A stretch of 64,000 bases of DNA from Paraburkholderia fungorum (GCF_902833645.1 NZ_CADFGE010000010.1:186001-250000); one strand, 5' to 3'; positions 53,671-62,873 are shown, numbered from the stretch's first letter. Translations and numbers: made by a program. The notes: generated by a model not told the origin, from the sequence alone.

Positions 53671-53970
53671 CTTTTTGCCCGATGTATGGATGACGCTATA
53701 TGTACACGTCATCGTTCTGAAAGGGTAGCCGCTTCAGTGTGTGGCGCGCAATGCCCGCACGCGTATTACGTACCGGTCGACGTGTTGAAATGGCACGCTA
53801 GCGCACACTGTCCCGGGATAAATCGCCACGAAGCCCGGCGTTTTGAGTTGACCCTTGCATTCGGTCAGCGTTCCCACGCGGCACGCGCGATATGTGGCAT
53901 CCTCTTGACCCGTTGCGGCACGCCGCGTGCTGCAGCATCAGCACCATCACCATGATTTAAGGATTCTGTA

Positions 53971-54105
53971 ATGAAGAAAATCGTTCTCGCCATCGCAGCA
54001 ACCGTTGTCGCCCTGAGCGCGATCGCTCCCGCCCAGGCGTATGAGCATCACCCCGTATGCCACAAAGTGCGCGTTCATCACCACTGGGAACGCCACTGCC
54101 ACTAA
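53971..54105 (+). CDS. Small exported His-rich peptide (44 residues)
   Basis: This short gene begins MKKIVLAIAATVVALS with a clear Sec signal peptide cleaved near PAQA. The 21-residue mature peptide starts YEHHPVCHKV and ends RVHHHWERHCH. It holds eight His and two Cys, a composition typical of metal-binding peptides. An AAGGA site lies 9 bp before the ATG, and a Rho-independent terminator follows 38 bp after the stop, so it is a complete transcription unit of its own. Periplasmic binding of Cu, Zn or Ni is inference. Similar tiny secreted peptides occur in Burkholderiales as unnamed proteins. Confidence 0.75.
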   Translation: MKKIVLAIAATVVALSAIAPAQAYEHHPVCHKVRVHHHWERHCH

Positions 54106-54142
54106 TTGTTGTGCAGCGCCGCCACGCGGCGCGTATCGGAGA

Positions 54143-54167
54143 GCCTCGCCACAAGCGGGGCTTTTTT
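54143..54167 (+). terminator. Rho-independent terminator of the His-rich peptide gene
   Basis: GCCTCGC pairs with GCGGGGC (one G-T pair) around CACAA, followed by six T. It ends the short transcript that begins before 53971. Confidence 0.82.
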
Positions 54168-54400
54168 GTGGCCACGCCGCTTCGACGCGATGCAATCCCT
54201 AGCGCATGGCCGCCCGCCTCAACGCGGCAACGAGACCCTGTTCGACGCTCTATACGTTCGGCGCGAACGCCGCAGCATGCAATCACGGACACATGCTGTT
54301 ACACCTTTGCGGTGCGAGCCGACGCGGCTGCGGCCTCGCATAACGCGAAGCGCGCTGAGCCGCGTGGAGAAGAAGGGAGGAATAGTCGTGACGGCGACGG

Positions 54401-54452
54401 CTTCAGGTAGCCGCTTCAGGTAGCCATTTCAGGCAGCCATTTCAGGCAGCCG
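54401..54452. repeat. Four tandem copies of a 13-bp unit
   Basis: The unit cttcaggtagccg occurs four times in a row with small changes (cttcaggtagcca, tttcaggcagcca, tttcaggcagccg). The array ends 3 bp before the hutG stop codon at 54456. The rest of the 350-bp gap from 54106 holds the terminator above and nothing else recognised. Confidence 0.85.
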
Positions 54453-54455
54453 CCG

Positions 54456-55277
54456 TCAGGCTGCGCGTACGCGCTGCAATGCCGTCGCCACCAGTTCTTC
54501 CAGCAAAGGCTCGACCTTCACCGCCAGCCTTTCGTCATACGCATACGGCATCTGCTCCTCCATATACGTAATCTGCGACAACTCGAGCTGTATCGCGTGC
54601 ACGCCCTGCGCCGGCTGCCCGTACTCGCGCGTGATATAGCCGCCCTTGAAGCGGCCGTTGGCGACAGCGGAATAAGCGCCGTGCCGCTCGACTATCGCGG
54701 CCAGTTCTTCAGCTACGCCGGCCACCGCGCTGGCACCGTTGGATGTGCCGAAGTTGAAATCCGGCAAACGTCCTTCGAAAAATCGCGGCACGTGCGAGCG
54801 AATCGAATGGGCTTCCCACAGCAACACCTTGCCGTGCTTCGCCTTCAGCGCGGCGAGCTCGCCCGCCAGCGCATCGTGATAAGGCTTCCAGTAAGCATCG
54901 CGCCGGCGCGCGACTTCGGCGTCGGTCGGCAGATGGCCTTCCAGGTACAGCGGCTCCTTGTCGAAGGTATCGACCGGCAGCAAGCCGGTGGTGTCCTGCC
55001 CCGGATACAGATTCGCGCCGTCGGGCGGGCGGTTCAGATCGATTACGTAACGCGCGTACGTGGGCGCCAGGATCGACGCGCCCATGCGCTTCGCAAAGGC
55101 GTAGAGTCGGTCGAGATGCCAGTCGCAGTCGTCGGTGCGCTGCGCGATCGGCGTCATCGTTGCAGCGATGTCGGCGGGAATTTGCGTGCCCAGATGCGGG
55201 ATCGAAATCAGCAACGGCAGGCTTCCCCGCTGCAGCGAGAAAACCGGCGGAGTGGTTGCGGTAGACGAAGCGGTCAT
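54456..55277 (-). CDS. hutG: N-formylglutamate deformylase
   Basis: This 273-residue hydrolase releases formate from N-formylglutamate and yields glutamate, the last step of histidine breakdown by the five-step route. SLPLLISIPHLGTQIPADIAATM, TDDCDWHLDRLYAFA, RYVIDLNRPPDGANLYPGQ and LLWEAHSIRSHVPRFFEGRLPDFNFGT are the marks of the N-formylglutamate amidohydrolase family, with metal-binding His and Asp residues. It is the last gene of the hut operon, 114 bp after hutF. Confidence 0.94.
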   Translation of the reverse strand: MTASSTATTPPVFSLQRGSLPLLISIPHLGTQIPADIAATMTPIAQRTDDCDWHLDRLYAFAKRMGASILAPTYARYVIDLNRPPDGANLYPGQDTTGLLPVDTFDKEPLYLEGHLPTDAEVARRRDAYWKPYHDALAGELAALKAKHGKVLLWEAHSIRSHVPRFFEGRLPDFNFGTSNGASAVAGVAEELAAIVERHGAYSAVANGRFKGGYITREYGQPAQGVHAIQLELSQITYMEEQMPYAYDERLAVKVEPLLEELVATALQRVRAA

Positions 55278-55391
55278 ATCAGTCCGGAATCGATAAAAGT
55301 CGAAGGCTCAGCTTACTCGGCTTGTTCAGTCATTCACGCGAGCATGTCGCCGCTGCCGGCAGCACCGGCAGCAGCGACACTCGGCATTACC

Positions 55392-56777
55392 CTAGCGGAG
55401 CAAGTCGGCGAGCGCCCCACGATAGCGCGTAAAAGCGCCCTCCTCGTCACGATGACGGCGGTTCTCGACAATCTTGTCGCCCCCCGTGTAGACATCGCGA
55501 ATCGGCGACTCGCCATGTTCGCAGAATACAACGCCCGAGAGCCACGCGTTGGGCGCGTGCTCGGCAATGCTCGAATGATCCGCATCGAGCACCAGCCAGT
55601 CGGCGCGGCGGCCTGCCTGCAATGCGCCGACAGCGCGCCCCGTGGCGTGCGCGCCACCCTCGAGCGCGGCGTCGAACAAGCGGTCGGCCACGTGCGTCGC
55701 CTGCGGCGAGGCGAGCACATTGCGTTGCCGGCGCGTGAGGCGCTGACCATATTCGAGCAAACGCAATTCCGCCCGCCAGTCGACGCCGATATGGCTATCC
55801 GAGCCGATACCGATGCGCCCTTGCGCGTCAAGATACTCGTGTGCCGGAAAAATTCCGTCACCGAGATTGGCTTCGGTGGTCAGACACAAACCGGCAACCG
55901 CGCCGCTTTTCGCAAGCGCCAGCGTTTCGTTCGCGTCGACATGCGTGGCGTGCACGAGGCACCAGCGGCTATCGACGTCGAAGCGATCCAGCAGCCATTG
56001 CACCGGCCGGGCGCCTTCGGTTTCGAGGCAGGCGTCGACTTCGGCGGTCTGCTCGGCGATATGGATGTGAACCGGCGCGCTGCTATCGATACCGTTCAAC
56101 AAGGTACGCAGCGAATCGGCCGACACCGCGCGCAACGAATGGGGCGCCACGCCGTAGCGCAACACGGCGCTCTCGGCACGTGCCGCGCGCAACGTACCGA
56201 GCAGATCGAGCAGACTCTCCGGCGTATTGATGAAGCGCTGCTGATCTTCACGCGGTGCGCGCGACCCGAAACCGCTGTACTGATACAGCACGGGCAGCAT
56301 CGTCATGCCAATGCCGCTTGCCGAAGCTGCGTCCACCACGCGCTGTGCCAGCTCCGCCTGATTCGCATAGCGGCTGCCATCCGGCGTGTGGTGCACGTAA
56401 TGGAATTCGCAGACCGACGTATAGCCCGCCTTCAGCATCTCGATGAAGAGCCACTGCGCGACCGCAGCGAGTCCTTCCGGCGTGATCCGCGCGGCGAAAC
56501 GGTACATCAGATCGCGCCAGCTCCAGAAGTTATCGGTTGCGTTCGCCCGATACTCGGTGAGTCCGGCCATCGCGCGCTGGAATGCATGCGAATGAAGATT
56601 CGGCATGCCTGGCAATACGGGACCCGCGGCTTTTTGCACGCCGTCCGGAACAACCGCCGTATCAGGCGTAACCGATGTCAGCGTGCCGTCTGCGTCCCAT
56701 TCCAGCAGCACATTGCGGCGCCAGCCGTCGGGCAGATAGGCGTGATCGGCGAATAGTGATTGTTTTGATTGCATCAT
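55392..56777 (-). CDS. hutF: Formimidoylglutamate deiminase
   Basis: This 461-residue amidohydrolase converts N-formimidoylglutamate to N-formylglutamate and ammonia. The metal site includes His62 and His64 in MPNLHSHAFQRAMAGLTEY, and HIHIAEQTAEVDACLE and GIGSDSHIGVDWRAELRLLEYGQRL supply later ligands. With HutG it replaces the one-step formimidoglutamase. The gene begins with two ATG codons in a row and lies 10 bp after the hutI stop. Confidence 0.95.
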   Translation of the reverse strand: MMQSKQSLFADHAYLPDGWRRNVLLEWDADGTLTSVTPDTAVVPDGVQKAAGPVLPGMPNLHSHAFQRAMAGLTEYRANATDNFWSWRDLMYRFAARITPEGLAAVAQWLFIEMLKAGYTSVCEFHYVHHTPDGSRYANQAELAQRVVDAASASGIGMTMLPVLYQYSGFGSRAPREDQQRFINTPESLLDLLGTLRAARAESAVLRYGVAPHSLRAVSADSLRTLLNGIDSSAPVHIHIAEQTAEVDACLETEGARPVQWLLDRFDVDSRWCLVHATHVDANETLALAKSGAVAGLCLTTEANLGDGIFPAHEYLDAQGRIGIGSDSHIGVDWRAELRLLEYGQRLTRRQRNVLASPQATHVADRLFDAALEGGAHATGRAVGALQAGRRADWLVLDADHSSIAEHAPNAWLSGVVFCEHGESPIRDVYTGGDKIVENRRHRDEEGAFTRYRGALADLLR

Positions 56778-56787
56778 CTCTCAGGCC

Positions 56788-58011
56788 CTAGCTCAAATCA
56801 CGCCGCGTATAAACCGTCTCGCCCGCGCGCACGACCTGCGCGCACAACGGACGCCCAATCCAGTAAGCCAGCTCGGCAAGCGTTTCTACTGACCACACCG
56901 CGAAATCCGCCGCGCGCCCAACTTCGAGCGAGCCATGCCGGTCCGCCTTGCCGAGCGCGCGCGCCGCGTGCACGGTCACGCCTTGCAGCACTTCGGGCAC
57001 CGTCATGCGGAACAAGGTGGTCGCCATGTTCATCATCAGCAGCAGCGACGTAGTGGGCGACGTGCCGGGATTGCTGTCGGTGGAAATCGCAATCGGCACC
57101 TGATAGCGCCGCAGCAGGTCCAAAGGCGGCAATTGCGTCTCGCGGATGAAGTAGTACGCGCCCGGCAGCAGCACGGCGACGGTGCCGGACGCCTGCATCG
57201 CGGCAACGCCGGCTTCGTCGAGAAATTCGAGGTGATCCGTGGACAGCGCATGGTGTCGCGCGGCCAATGCCGTGCCGCCGCTGTTCGACAACTGCTCGGC
57301 GTGCATTTTCACCGGCAGATTGTGGCGCCCGGCGGCCTGAAACACGCGCTCGCTTTGTTCCAGCGAAAAGCCGATGCGCTCGCAAAACACGTCGACGGCG
57401 TCGACCAGGCCTTCATCGGCGAGCGCGGGCAGCATCGTATTGCAGACTTCGTCGATATACGCGTCGGCCCGACCCGCGAACTCCGGCGGCAATGCATGGG
57501 CACCGAGAAACGTCGTATAGACCGATACCGGATAGCGCTCGCCTAACCGACGCGCGACGCGCAACATCTTGCGCTCGCTGGCGAGATCGAGGCCGTAGCC
57601 GGATTTGATTTCGACCGCCGTGACGCCTTCGGCGAGCAGCGGTTCGAGACGCGCGGCCGCCTGGCGGAACAGCGCGTCTTCGTCGGCGGCACGCGTGGCG
57701 CGCACAGTCGAGACGATGCCGCCGCCCTGCCGCGCGATTTCTTCATAGCTGACACCGGCAAGGCGCTGCGCGAATTCATCCGCGCGCTGGCCGCCGTACA
57801 CCAGATGCGTATGGCAATCGACGAGACCCGGCGTCACCCACGCGTCGTGCAAATCTTCGCGCGGCCATGCGGCGTAGTGAGCCGGTAACTCGGACGCTGC
57901 GCCAAGCCATGCGATCTTGCCGTCTTCAACGGCAATCGCGGCATCGGGCAGCGTGTGTTGGGGATCGCCCTGAGGGCAAAGTTTCAGGTGATGCCAGACG
58001 GTTTGCTTCAT
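56788..58011 (-). CDS. hutI: Imidazolonepropionase
   Basis: This 407-residue amidohydrolase opens the ring of imidazolonepropionate to give formimidoylglutamate. The metal-binding HxH is His67/His69 in LVDCHTHLVYGGQRADEFAQRL, with FCERIGFSLEQSERVF and KMHAEQLSNSGG further on and STDSNPGTSPTTSLLLMMNM near the end. The ATG at 58011 is supported by AAGAG; the open frame continues upstream without support. It lies 109 bp after hutD. Confidence 0.95.
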   Translation of the reverse strand: MKQTVWHHLKLCPQGDPQHTLPDAAIAVEDGKIAWLGAASELPAHYAAWPREDLHDAWVTPGLVDCHTHLVYGGQRADEFAQRLAGVSYEEIARQGGGIVSTVRATRAADEDALFRQAAARLEPLLAEGVTAVEIKSGYGLDLASERKMLRVARRLGERYPVSVYTTFLGAHALPPEFAGRADAYIDEVCNTMLPALADEGLVDAVDVFCERIGFSLEQSERVFQAAGRHNLPVKMHAEQLSNSGGTALAARHHALSTDHLEFLDEAGVAAMQASGTVAVLLPGAYYFIRETQLPPLDLLRRYQVPIAISTDSNPGTSPTTSLLLMMNMATTLFRMTVPEVLQGVTVHAARALGKADRHGSLEVGRAADFAVWSVETLAELAYWIGRPLCAQVVRAGETVYTRRDLS

Positions 58012-58120
58012 CGCGTGCTCTTTGCAGCTCGTTGCGTGTCTGTGGTGATTCGCGGCGCGCTTTGCCGGGCCTGTGCCGGGAGTTAAGTGTGCACGCGAAT
58101 CGTCGTCATCATTGTGGCTA

Positions 58121-58789
58121 TCACGTATAGCGGATGCTGATCGCGAGCACCGTGCCGGTGCCCTTCGCTGTGCATGACAACGCATTCGGCGTATCGATAC
58201 GCAGTGTGTCGTCTGCCTCAAGCACATGCGCCTCGCCTTCGTCGCCGAGCGCGAGCGAGACCGAACCGCTCGCGCAGAACAGCAACACCACGTCGGCGGA
58301 CAATACGCGTTGCGTCGCACCGCGCCACACTTCGCTCTCACCTACCGCCGCGCCACGGCGGACCATCAGGTTGAAGTCGCGCGTGGCGCCGTCGACGAGA
58401 CGTGCATCGATTTGCGCTTCGCCCGCGAACCGGGCGATATCGAGCGGCTGGGTCAACGCGTACGTCTTCACGGCGTGCGCGCCAGCGGCGGTGGCATCGG
58501 TTTCATCCAGCAGCATGCCCGCACCCGACAACAGCGCCAGGGTGCGATCGATACCCGCAAAACGCGAGAACGGTCCGGCTTGCGCCACGTCGGCGATGCT
58601 CACCCGCCACGTGAACGCGTCGAGCCCCGCGCCGGCGGGAAACGCCGCGACTTCACGCGTGACGCCGCCGCCGTTTTTCCACGGCGTCGCCGCGAGATCG
58701 GCGCCGCGAATCAGCGTGGTGCTTGCCGCACCGGCGGCAAGCGTGCTGTGAGGCATGCTGTGAGGCGTGCTGTGAAGCGCCACGATCAA
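58121..58789 (-). CDS. hutD: HutD family protein
   Basis: This 222-residue cupin-like protein has DLAATPWKNGGGVTREVAAFPAGA, FTWRVSIADVAQAGPFSRFAGIDRTLALLSGAGM and LMVRRGAAVGESEVWR, all typical of HutD. HutD is conserved in hut operons; work in Pseudomonas suggests it limits hut activity, and structures show a bicupin. The longest frame starts with a TTG at 58789 that overlaps the hutU stop. An ATG at 58756 lies inside a 12-bp tandem repeat and may be the real start. Confidence 0.9.
   Translation of the reverse strand: MIVALHSTPHSMPHSTLAAGAASTTLIRGADLAATPWKNGGGVTREVAAFPAGAGLDAFTWRVSIADVAQAGPFSRFAGIDRTLALLSGAGMLLDETDATAAGAHAVKTYALTQPLDIARFAGEAQIDARLVDGATRDFNLMVRRGAAVGESEVWRGATQRVLSADVVLLFCASGSVSLALGDEGEAHVLEADDTLRIDTPNALSCTAKGTGTVLAISIRYT
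58741..58776. repeat. Three tandem copies of a 12-bp unit at the hutD start
   Basis: gcgtgctgtgag, gcatgctgtgag and gcgtgctgtgaa follow one another. On the coding strand they give His-Ser-Thr/Met-Pro repeats at the hutD N-terminus and place the only nearby ATG inside the array, so copy-number change would alter the N-terminus in frame. Confidence 0.8.
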
Positions 58790-60474
58790 CGGCCCAGCAT
58801 CGGCAGATTCAGACCTGCCTCGCGTGCTGTTTCCTGCGCGAGTTCATAGCCCGCATCCGCATGACGCATCACGCCGGTTGCCGGATCGTTGAACAGCACA
58901 CGGCCGAGGCGCTCCTTCGCGGCATCCGTACCGTCAGCGACGATCACCACACCCGAGTGCTGGCTGAAGCCCATGCCGACGCCGCCGCCATGATGCAGCG
59001 AGACCCACGACGCGCCGCCTGCCGTGTTCAGCAATGCGTTGAGCAGCGGCCAGTCGCTGACTGCGTCCGAGCCGTCTTTCATCGATTCGGTTTCGCGATT
59101 CGGGCTCGCAACCGAACCCGTGTCGAGGTGATCGCGGCCGATCACGATCGGCGCCTTCAGTTCGCCGTTCCTCACCATTTCGTTGAACGCCTGGCCCAGA
59201 CGATAGCGATCCTTCACGCCGACCCAGCAAATCCGCGCCGGCAGCCCCTGGAACGCAATGCGTTCGCGCGCCATGTCGAGCCAGTTGTGCAGATGCGGGT
59301 CGTCGGGGATCAGTTCCTTGACCTTCGCATCGGTCTTGTAGATATCTTCGGGATCGCCCGACAGCGCGACCCAGCGGAACGGCCCCTTGCCTTCGCAGAA
59401 CAACGGACGGATGTACGCCGGCACGAAGCCCGGGAAATCGAAGGCGTTTTCGACGCCCATTTCCAACGCCATCTGGCGGATGTTGTTGCCGTAGTCGAGC
59501 GTGGCCGCGCCGCGCGCCTGCAACGCCAGCATCGCCTGAACCTGCTTGGCCATCGACTGCTTGGCCGGCGTCACGATGCTGTCCGGCGCGGTCTTCTGAC
59601 GCTCGCGCCAGTCTTCGACGCTCCAGCCTTGCGGCAGATAGCCGTGAATCGGATCGTGCGCGCTGGTCTGATCGGTCACGCAATCCGGCGTAATGCCGCG
59701 CGTCACGCACTCGGCGAACACATCGGCGGCATTGCCGAGGAGTCCGATCGAAACCGGCTTGCCGGACTTCTTCGCTTCATCGAGCATGGCGAGCGCTTCG
59801 TCGAGCGTCTTCGCCTTCTTGTCGACGTAACGGGTCTTCAGACGGAAGTCGATGCGCGTCTCATCGCATTCCACCGCGATCATCGAGAAGCCGGCCATGG
59901 TCGCGGCCAGCGGTTGCGCGCCGCCCATTCCGCCCAAACCACCCGTCAGAATCCAGCGACCCGACGGATCGCCGTTGAAATGCTGGTTCGCCACCGAGAA
60001 AAACGTTTCGTAGGTGCCCTGCACGATGCCCTGGCTGCCGATGTAGATCCAGCTGCCCGCCGTCATCTGGCCGTACATCATGAGACCCTTGCGATCGAGT
60101 TCGTGGAAGTGTTCCCACGTCGCCCAATGCGGCACCAGGTTCGAATTCGCCAGCAGCACGCGCGGCGCGTCCGCATGCGTGCGAAACACGCCGACCGGCT
60201 TGCCCGATTGAATCAGCAGCGTCTCGTCCTCGTTCAGATCCTTCAACGACGCGAGGATCTGATCGAAGCAATCCCAGTTACGCGCGGCACGGCCAATACC
60301 GCCGTAGACGACCAGCGCGTGCGGATGCTCGGCGACTTCCGGGTCCAGATTGTTCTGGATCATCCGGTACGCGGCTTCCGCAATCCAGGTCTTGCAAGTC
60401 TTTTCCGCACCGCGCGGTGCGCGGATCGTGCGGGTCGGGTCCAGACGCGGGTCGATGTGTTTCGGGTTGTTCAT
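58786..60474 (-). CDS. hutU: Urocanate hydratase
   Basis: This 562-residue enzyme adds water to urocanate with bound NAD+ as electrophile. NAD-binding TGGLGGMGGAQPLAATMAGFSMIAVECDE, GSQGIVQGTYETFF and the C-terminal PLFCEGKGPFRWVALSGDPEDIY and DHLDTGSVASPNRETESM are diagnostic. The ATG at 60474 has a GAGGGCC site; the frame is open further upstream without support. It lies between hutC and hutD and its stop overlaps the hutD TTG start. Confidence 0.97.
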   Translation of the reverse strand: MNNPKHIDPRLDPTRTIRAPRGAEKTCKTWIAEAAYRMIQNNLDPEVAEHPHALVVYGGIGRAARNWDCFDQILASLKDLNEDETLLIQSGKPVGVFRTHADAPRVLLANSNLVPHWATWEHFHELDRKGLMMYGQMTAGSWIYIGSQGIVQGTYETFFSVANQHFNGDPSGRWILTGGLGGMGGAQPLAATMAGFSMIAVECDETRIDFRLKTRYVDKKAKTLDEALAMLDEAKKSGKPVSIGLLGNAADVFAECVTRGITPDCVTDQTSAHDPIHGYLPQGWSVEDWRERQKTAPDSIVTPAKQSMAKQVQAMLALQARGAATLDYGNNIRQMALEMGVENAFDFPGFVPAYIRPLFCEGKGPFRWVALSGDPEDIYKTDAKVKELIPDDPHLHNWLDMARERIAFQGLPARICWVGVKDRYRLGQAFNEMVRNGELKAPIVIGRDHLDTGSVASPNRETESMKDGSDAVSDWPLLNALLNTAGGASWVSLHHGGGVGMGFSQHSGVVIVADGTDAAKERLGRVLFNDPATGVMRHADAGYELAQETAREAGLNLPMLGR

Positions 60475-60565
60475 GGTGGCCCTCGGAATGCGTGAAAAAG
60501 TTCGGGAAGAATTCGGGAAATTAAGTCGAAAACGGCTCGATAACGAGTCGATAAATACGGCGAAA

Positions 60566-61261
60566 TCAGAAATGACCGGTGAAGCGATAGCGGCTGCCGG
60601 GATGCCAGAGATTGGCAATCGAGGCGACCTGGCTTTGCGACCACGTGCGCCGATGCAACACGAGGCAAGGTTCGAGTTCGTCCATGGTCAGCAACTCGCG
60701 CGTATCCGCGTCCGCCGCCAGGGCTTCAATGCGGTACTCGACGCGCTGCAGCGGCGCGACGCGCACCAGATACTGATTCGGTGTGGTGTTCGTGAAGTCC
60801 TGCAACGCGTACTCAGGCGCAACCACCGGATTGACCCAGCGCTCTTCGAGTTGCACCGGTTCGTCGTTTTCAAAATGCAGCACGCGCGAATGAAACACCG
60901 GACTGCCCGCGCTCACCTGCATTTCCTCGGCGAGCGCCTCGTCGGCGATGCTCGCGCCGATGTGCAGCACCTTCGCCAGATAGCGATGGCCGCGCGCAAC
61001 GATTTCGTCGGAGATGCTGCGGATCGCCACCAGCGTCGATTCGTACTTGGGCCGGGCTACGAAGGTGCCCGAGCCCTGCACCCGCGTGAGAACCTGCTCC
61101 GAGGTCAACTCGCGCAACGCGCGGTTGACCGTCATGCGCGCGACGTTGAATTCACGCGCAAGTTCGTTTTCGGAGGGCACCTGATCGCCTTCAGCCCATT
61201 CGCCCGCATGGATGCGGCCGAGGATGAAGTCCTTGATGCCCTGATAGGCCGGTGCGTTCAT
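60566..61261 (-). CDS. hutC: Histidine utilization repressor (GntR family)
   Basis: This 231-residue regulator has a GntR winged helix (YQGIKDFILGRIHAGEWAEGDQVPSENELAREFNVARMTVNRALRELTSEQVLTRVQGSGTFVA) and a UTRA effector domain that binds urocanate. HutC represses hut genes until urocanate appears. Three operators of the type it recognises lie upstream of hutH. The gene starts 26 bp after hutH ends and is therefore part of the operon it controls. A TTG at 61303 is open in frame but lies inside hutH. Confidence 0.95.
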   Translation of the reverse strand: MNAPAYQGIKDFILGRIHAGEWAEGDQVPSENELAREFNVARMTVNRALRELTSEQVLTRVQGSGTFVARPKYESTLVAIRSISDEIVARGHRYLAKVLHIGASIADEALAEEMQVSAGSPVFHSRVLHFENDEPVQLEERWVNPVVAPEYALQDFTNTTPNQYLVRVAPLQRVEYRIEALAADADTRELLTMDELEPCLVLHRRTWSQSQVASIANLWHPGSRYRFTGHF

Positions 61262-61286
61262 TGGCTGGTTCTGCCTGGCTGAGTGT

Positions 61287-62810
61287 TTATTGTTCGGAGG
61301 CAAACGAGAACGGGCTCAGCTTCGCAATCGTGCCGTTCTGCACGAGCCGCGTGACGGCCGCGATATCCGGTGCGAAGTAGTGATCGAGTTCGTAGTGCGC
61401 GACGTCCTTGCGCACCGCGTCCATCACTTTCTGCAGGCTCGGGCTGGTCTTGTGCGGCGCGCGCAGATCGACGCCCTGCGCGGCAGCAAGCAACTCGATC
61501 GACAGGATGTTCGCGACGTTTTCGGCGATATCGCCGAGCTTGCGCGCAGCGAACGTGGCCATCGACACGTGGTCTTCCTGGTTCGCGGAGGTAGGCAGCG
61601 AATCGACCGACGCCGGGTGCGCGAGCGTCTTGTTTTCAGACGCGAGCGCGGCCGCCGTCACGTGAGCGATCATGAAGCCCGAATTCACACCACCGTCGCG
61701 TACGAGGAACGGCGGCAGGCCCGACAGCGTCGCGTCGATCAGCAGCGCGATGCGGCGTTCGGCCAGCGCGCCGATTTCGGCGACGGCCAGCGCGAGGTTG
61801 TCGGCCGCGAATGCAACCGGCTCCGCGTGGAAATTGCCGCCCGACAGCACTTCGCCCGTATCCGGGAAAATCAGCGGGTTGTCGGACACGGCGTTCGCTT
61901 CGAGCAGCAGCACCTCGGCTGCGTGACGCATCTGGTCCAGGCACGCGCCCATCACCTGCGGCTGGCAGCGCAGGCTGTACGGGTCCTGCACCTTGTCGCA
62001 GTCGGCGTGCGAAACATTGATCGCCGAGCCTTGCAGCAGCGAACGGTAAGCCGCTGCTGCGTCGATCTGGCCTTGATGGCCGCGCAGTTCGTGAATGCGC
62101 GCGTCGAACGGCTTGACCGAACCCGCCGCCGCGTCCACCGACAACGCGCCCGCCACCAGCGCGGTGCGGTACAGGTCTTCGATGGCGAACATGTTGTAGA
62201 GCGCGAGCGCGGTGGAGGCCTGCGTGCCGTTCAGCAGCGCCAGACCTTCCTTCGCCTGCAGCGTGAGCGGCTTGAGGCCGACCAGCGCGAGGCCTTCGGT
62301 GGCCGGCATGCGTTCGCCCTTCGCGAACACTTCGCCGACGCCGAGCAGGGTGGCCGACATATGCGCGAGCGGCGCGAGGTCGCCCGAAGCGCCAACCGAA
62401 CCCTTGACCGGAATCACCGGCAGCACGTCGGCGTTGTACAGCGTAATCAGTGCTTCCATCACTTCGCGGCGGATACCGGAGTGGCCGCGGCCCAGGCTCG
62501 AGAGCTTCAGCGCGATCAGCAGGCGCACCACCGGACGCGACATCGGCTCACCCACGCCCACCGCGTGCGACAACACCAGATTGCGTTGCAGCAGTTCGAG
62601 CTGGTCGTGCGGAATGTGCGTGCTGGCGAGGCGCCCGAAACCCGTATTGATGCCGTATGCCGGCTCGCCCTTCGCGGCGATATCGGCGACGGCTTTGGCG
62701 CAGGCGTCGATGGCGGCGTGGCTGGCGGGATCGAGTTGCAGCGCGACGTGTTCGCGTGCGATCTGGCGCAGTTGCGGGAGGGTCAGATAGCCGGGTTTCA
62801 GAATCATCAT
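61287..62810 (-). CDS. hutH: Histidine ammonia-lyase
   Basis: This 507-residue enzyme removes ammonia from histidine to give urocanate, the first step of the pathway. The Ala-Ser-Gly triad that cyclises to the MIO cofactor is at residues 141-143 in KGSVGASGDLAPLAHM. GINTGFGRLA, NLVLSHAVGVGEPM and DPYSLRCQPQVMGA are further conserved segments. AGGACACACC before the first of two ATG codons supports 62810. It is the first gene of hutH-C-U-D-I-F-G. Confidence 0.97.
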   Translation of the reverse strand: MMILKPGYLTLPQLRQIAREHVALQLDPASHAAIDACAKAVADIAAKGEPAYGINTGFGRLASTHIPHDQLELLQRNLVLSHAVGVGEPMSRPVVRLLIALKLSSLGRGHSGIRREVMEALITLYNADVLPVIPVKGSVGASGDLAPLAHMSATLLGVGEVFAKGERMPATEGLALVGLKPLTLQAKEGLALLNGTQASTALALYNMFAIEDLYRTALVAGALSVDAAAGSVKPFDARIHELRGHQGQIDAAAAYRSLLQGSAINVSHADCDKVQDPYSLRCQPQVMGACLDQMRHAAEVLLLEANAVSDNPLIFPDTGEVLSGGNFHAEPVAFAADNLALAVAEIGALAERRIALLIDATLSGLPPFLVRDGGVNSGFMIAHVTAAALASENKTLAHPASVDSLPTSANQEDHVSMATFAARKLGDIAENVANILSIELLAAAQGVDLRAPHKTSPSLQKVMDAVRKDVAHYELDHYFAPDIAAVTRLVQNGTIAKLSPFSFASEQ

Positions 62811-62823
62811 GGTGTGTCCTGTC

Positions 62824-62835
62824 TTGTCTATACAA
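62824..62835. promoter_or_regulatory. HutC operator 1, at the predicted start of transcription
   Basis: TTGTCTATACAA is close to the palindrome TTGTATATACAA recognised by HutC. It begins about 2 bp downstream of the predicted hutH transcription start, where bound repressor would block RNA polymerase. Confidence 0.65.
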
Positions 62836-62844
62836 TTTGAGAGA

Positions 62845-62873
62845 AGTCTAGCGTCGCCATCCTGTATATACAA
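62845..62873 (-). promoter_or_regulatory. Predicted sigma-70 promoter of the hut operon
   Basis: On the minus strand TTGTAT (-35), a spacer of exactly 17 bp and TAGACT (-10) point to hutH. The -35 box overlaps operator 2 and the start point falls next to operator 1, as expected for a repressed promoter. Confidence 0.5.
62863..62872. promoter_or_regulatory. HutC operator 2, over the -35 box
   Basis: TGTATATACA is a perfect palindrome that matches the core of the HutC site. It is 38 bp centre to centre from operator 1. Confidence 0.7.

Noticed and set aside
54401..54452. CRISPR-like array
   Set aside because: The 13-bp units follow one another without spacers and no cas genes are near; it is a simple tandem repeat.
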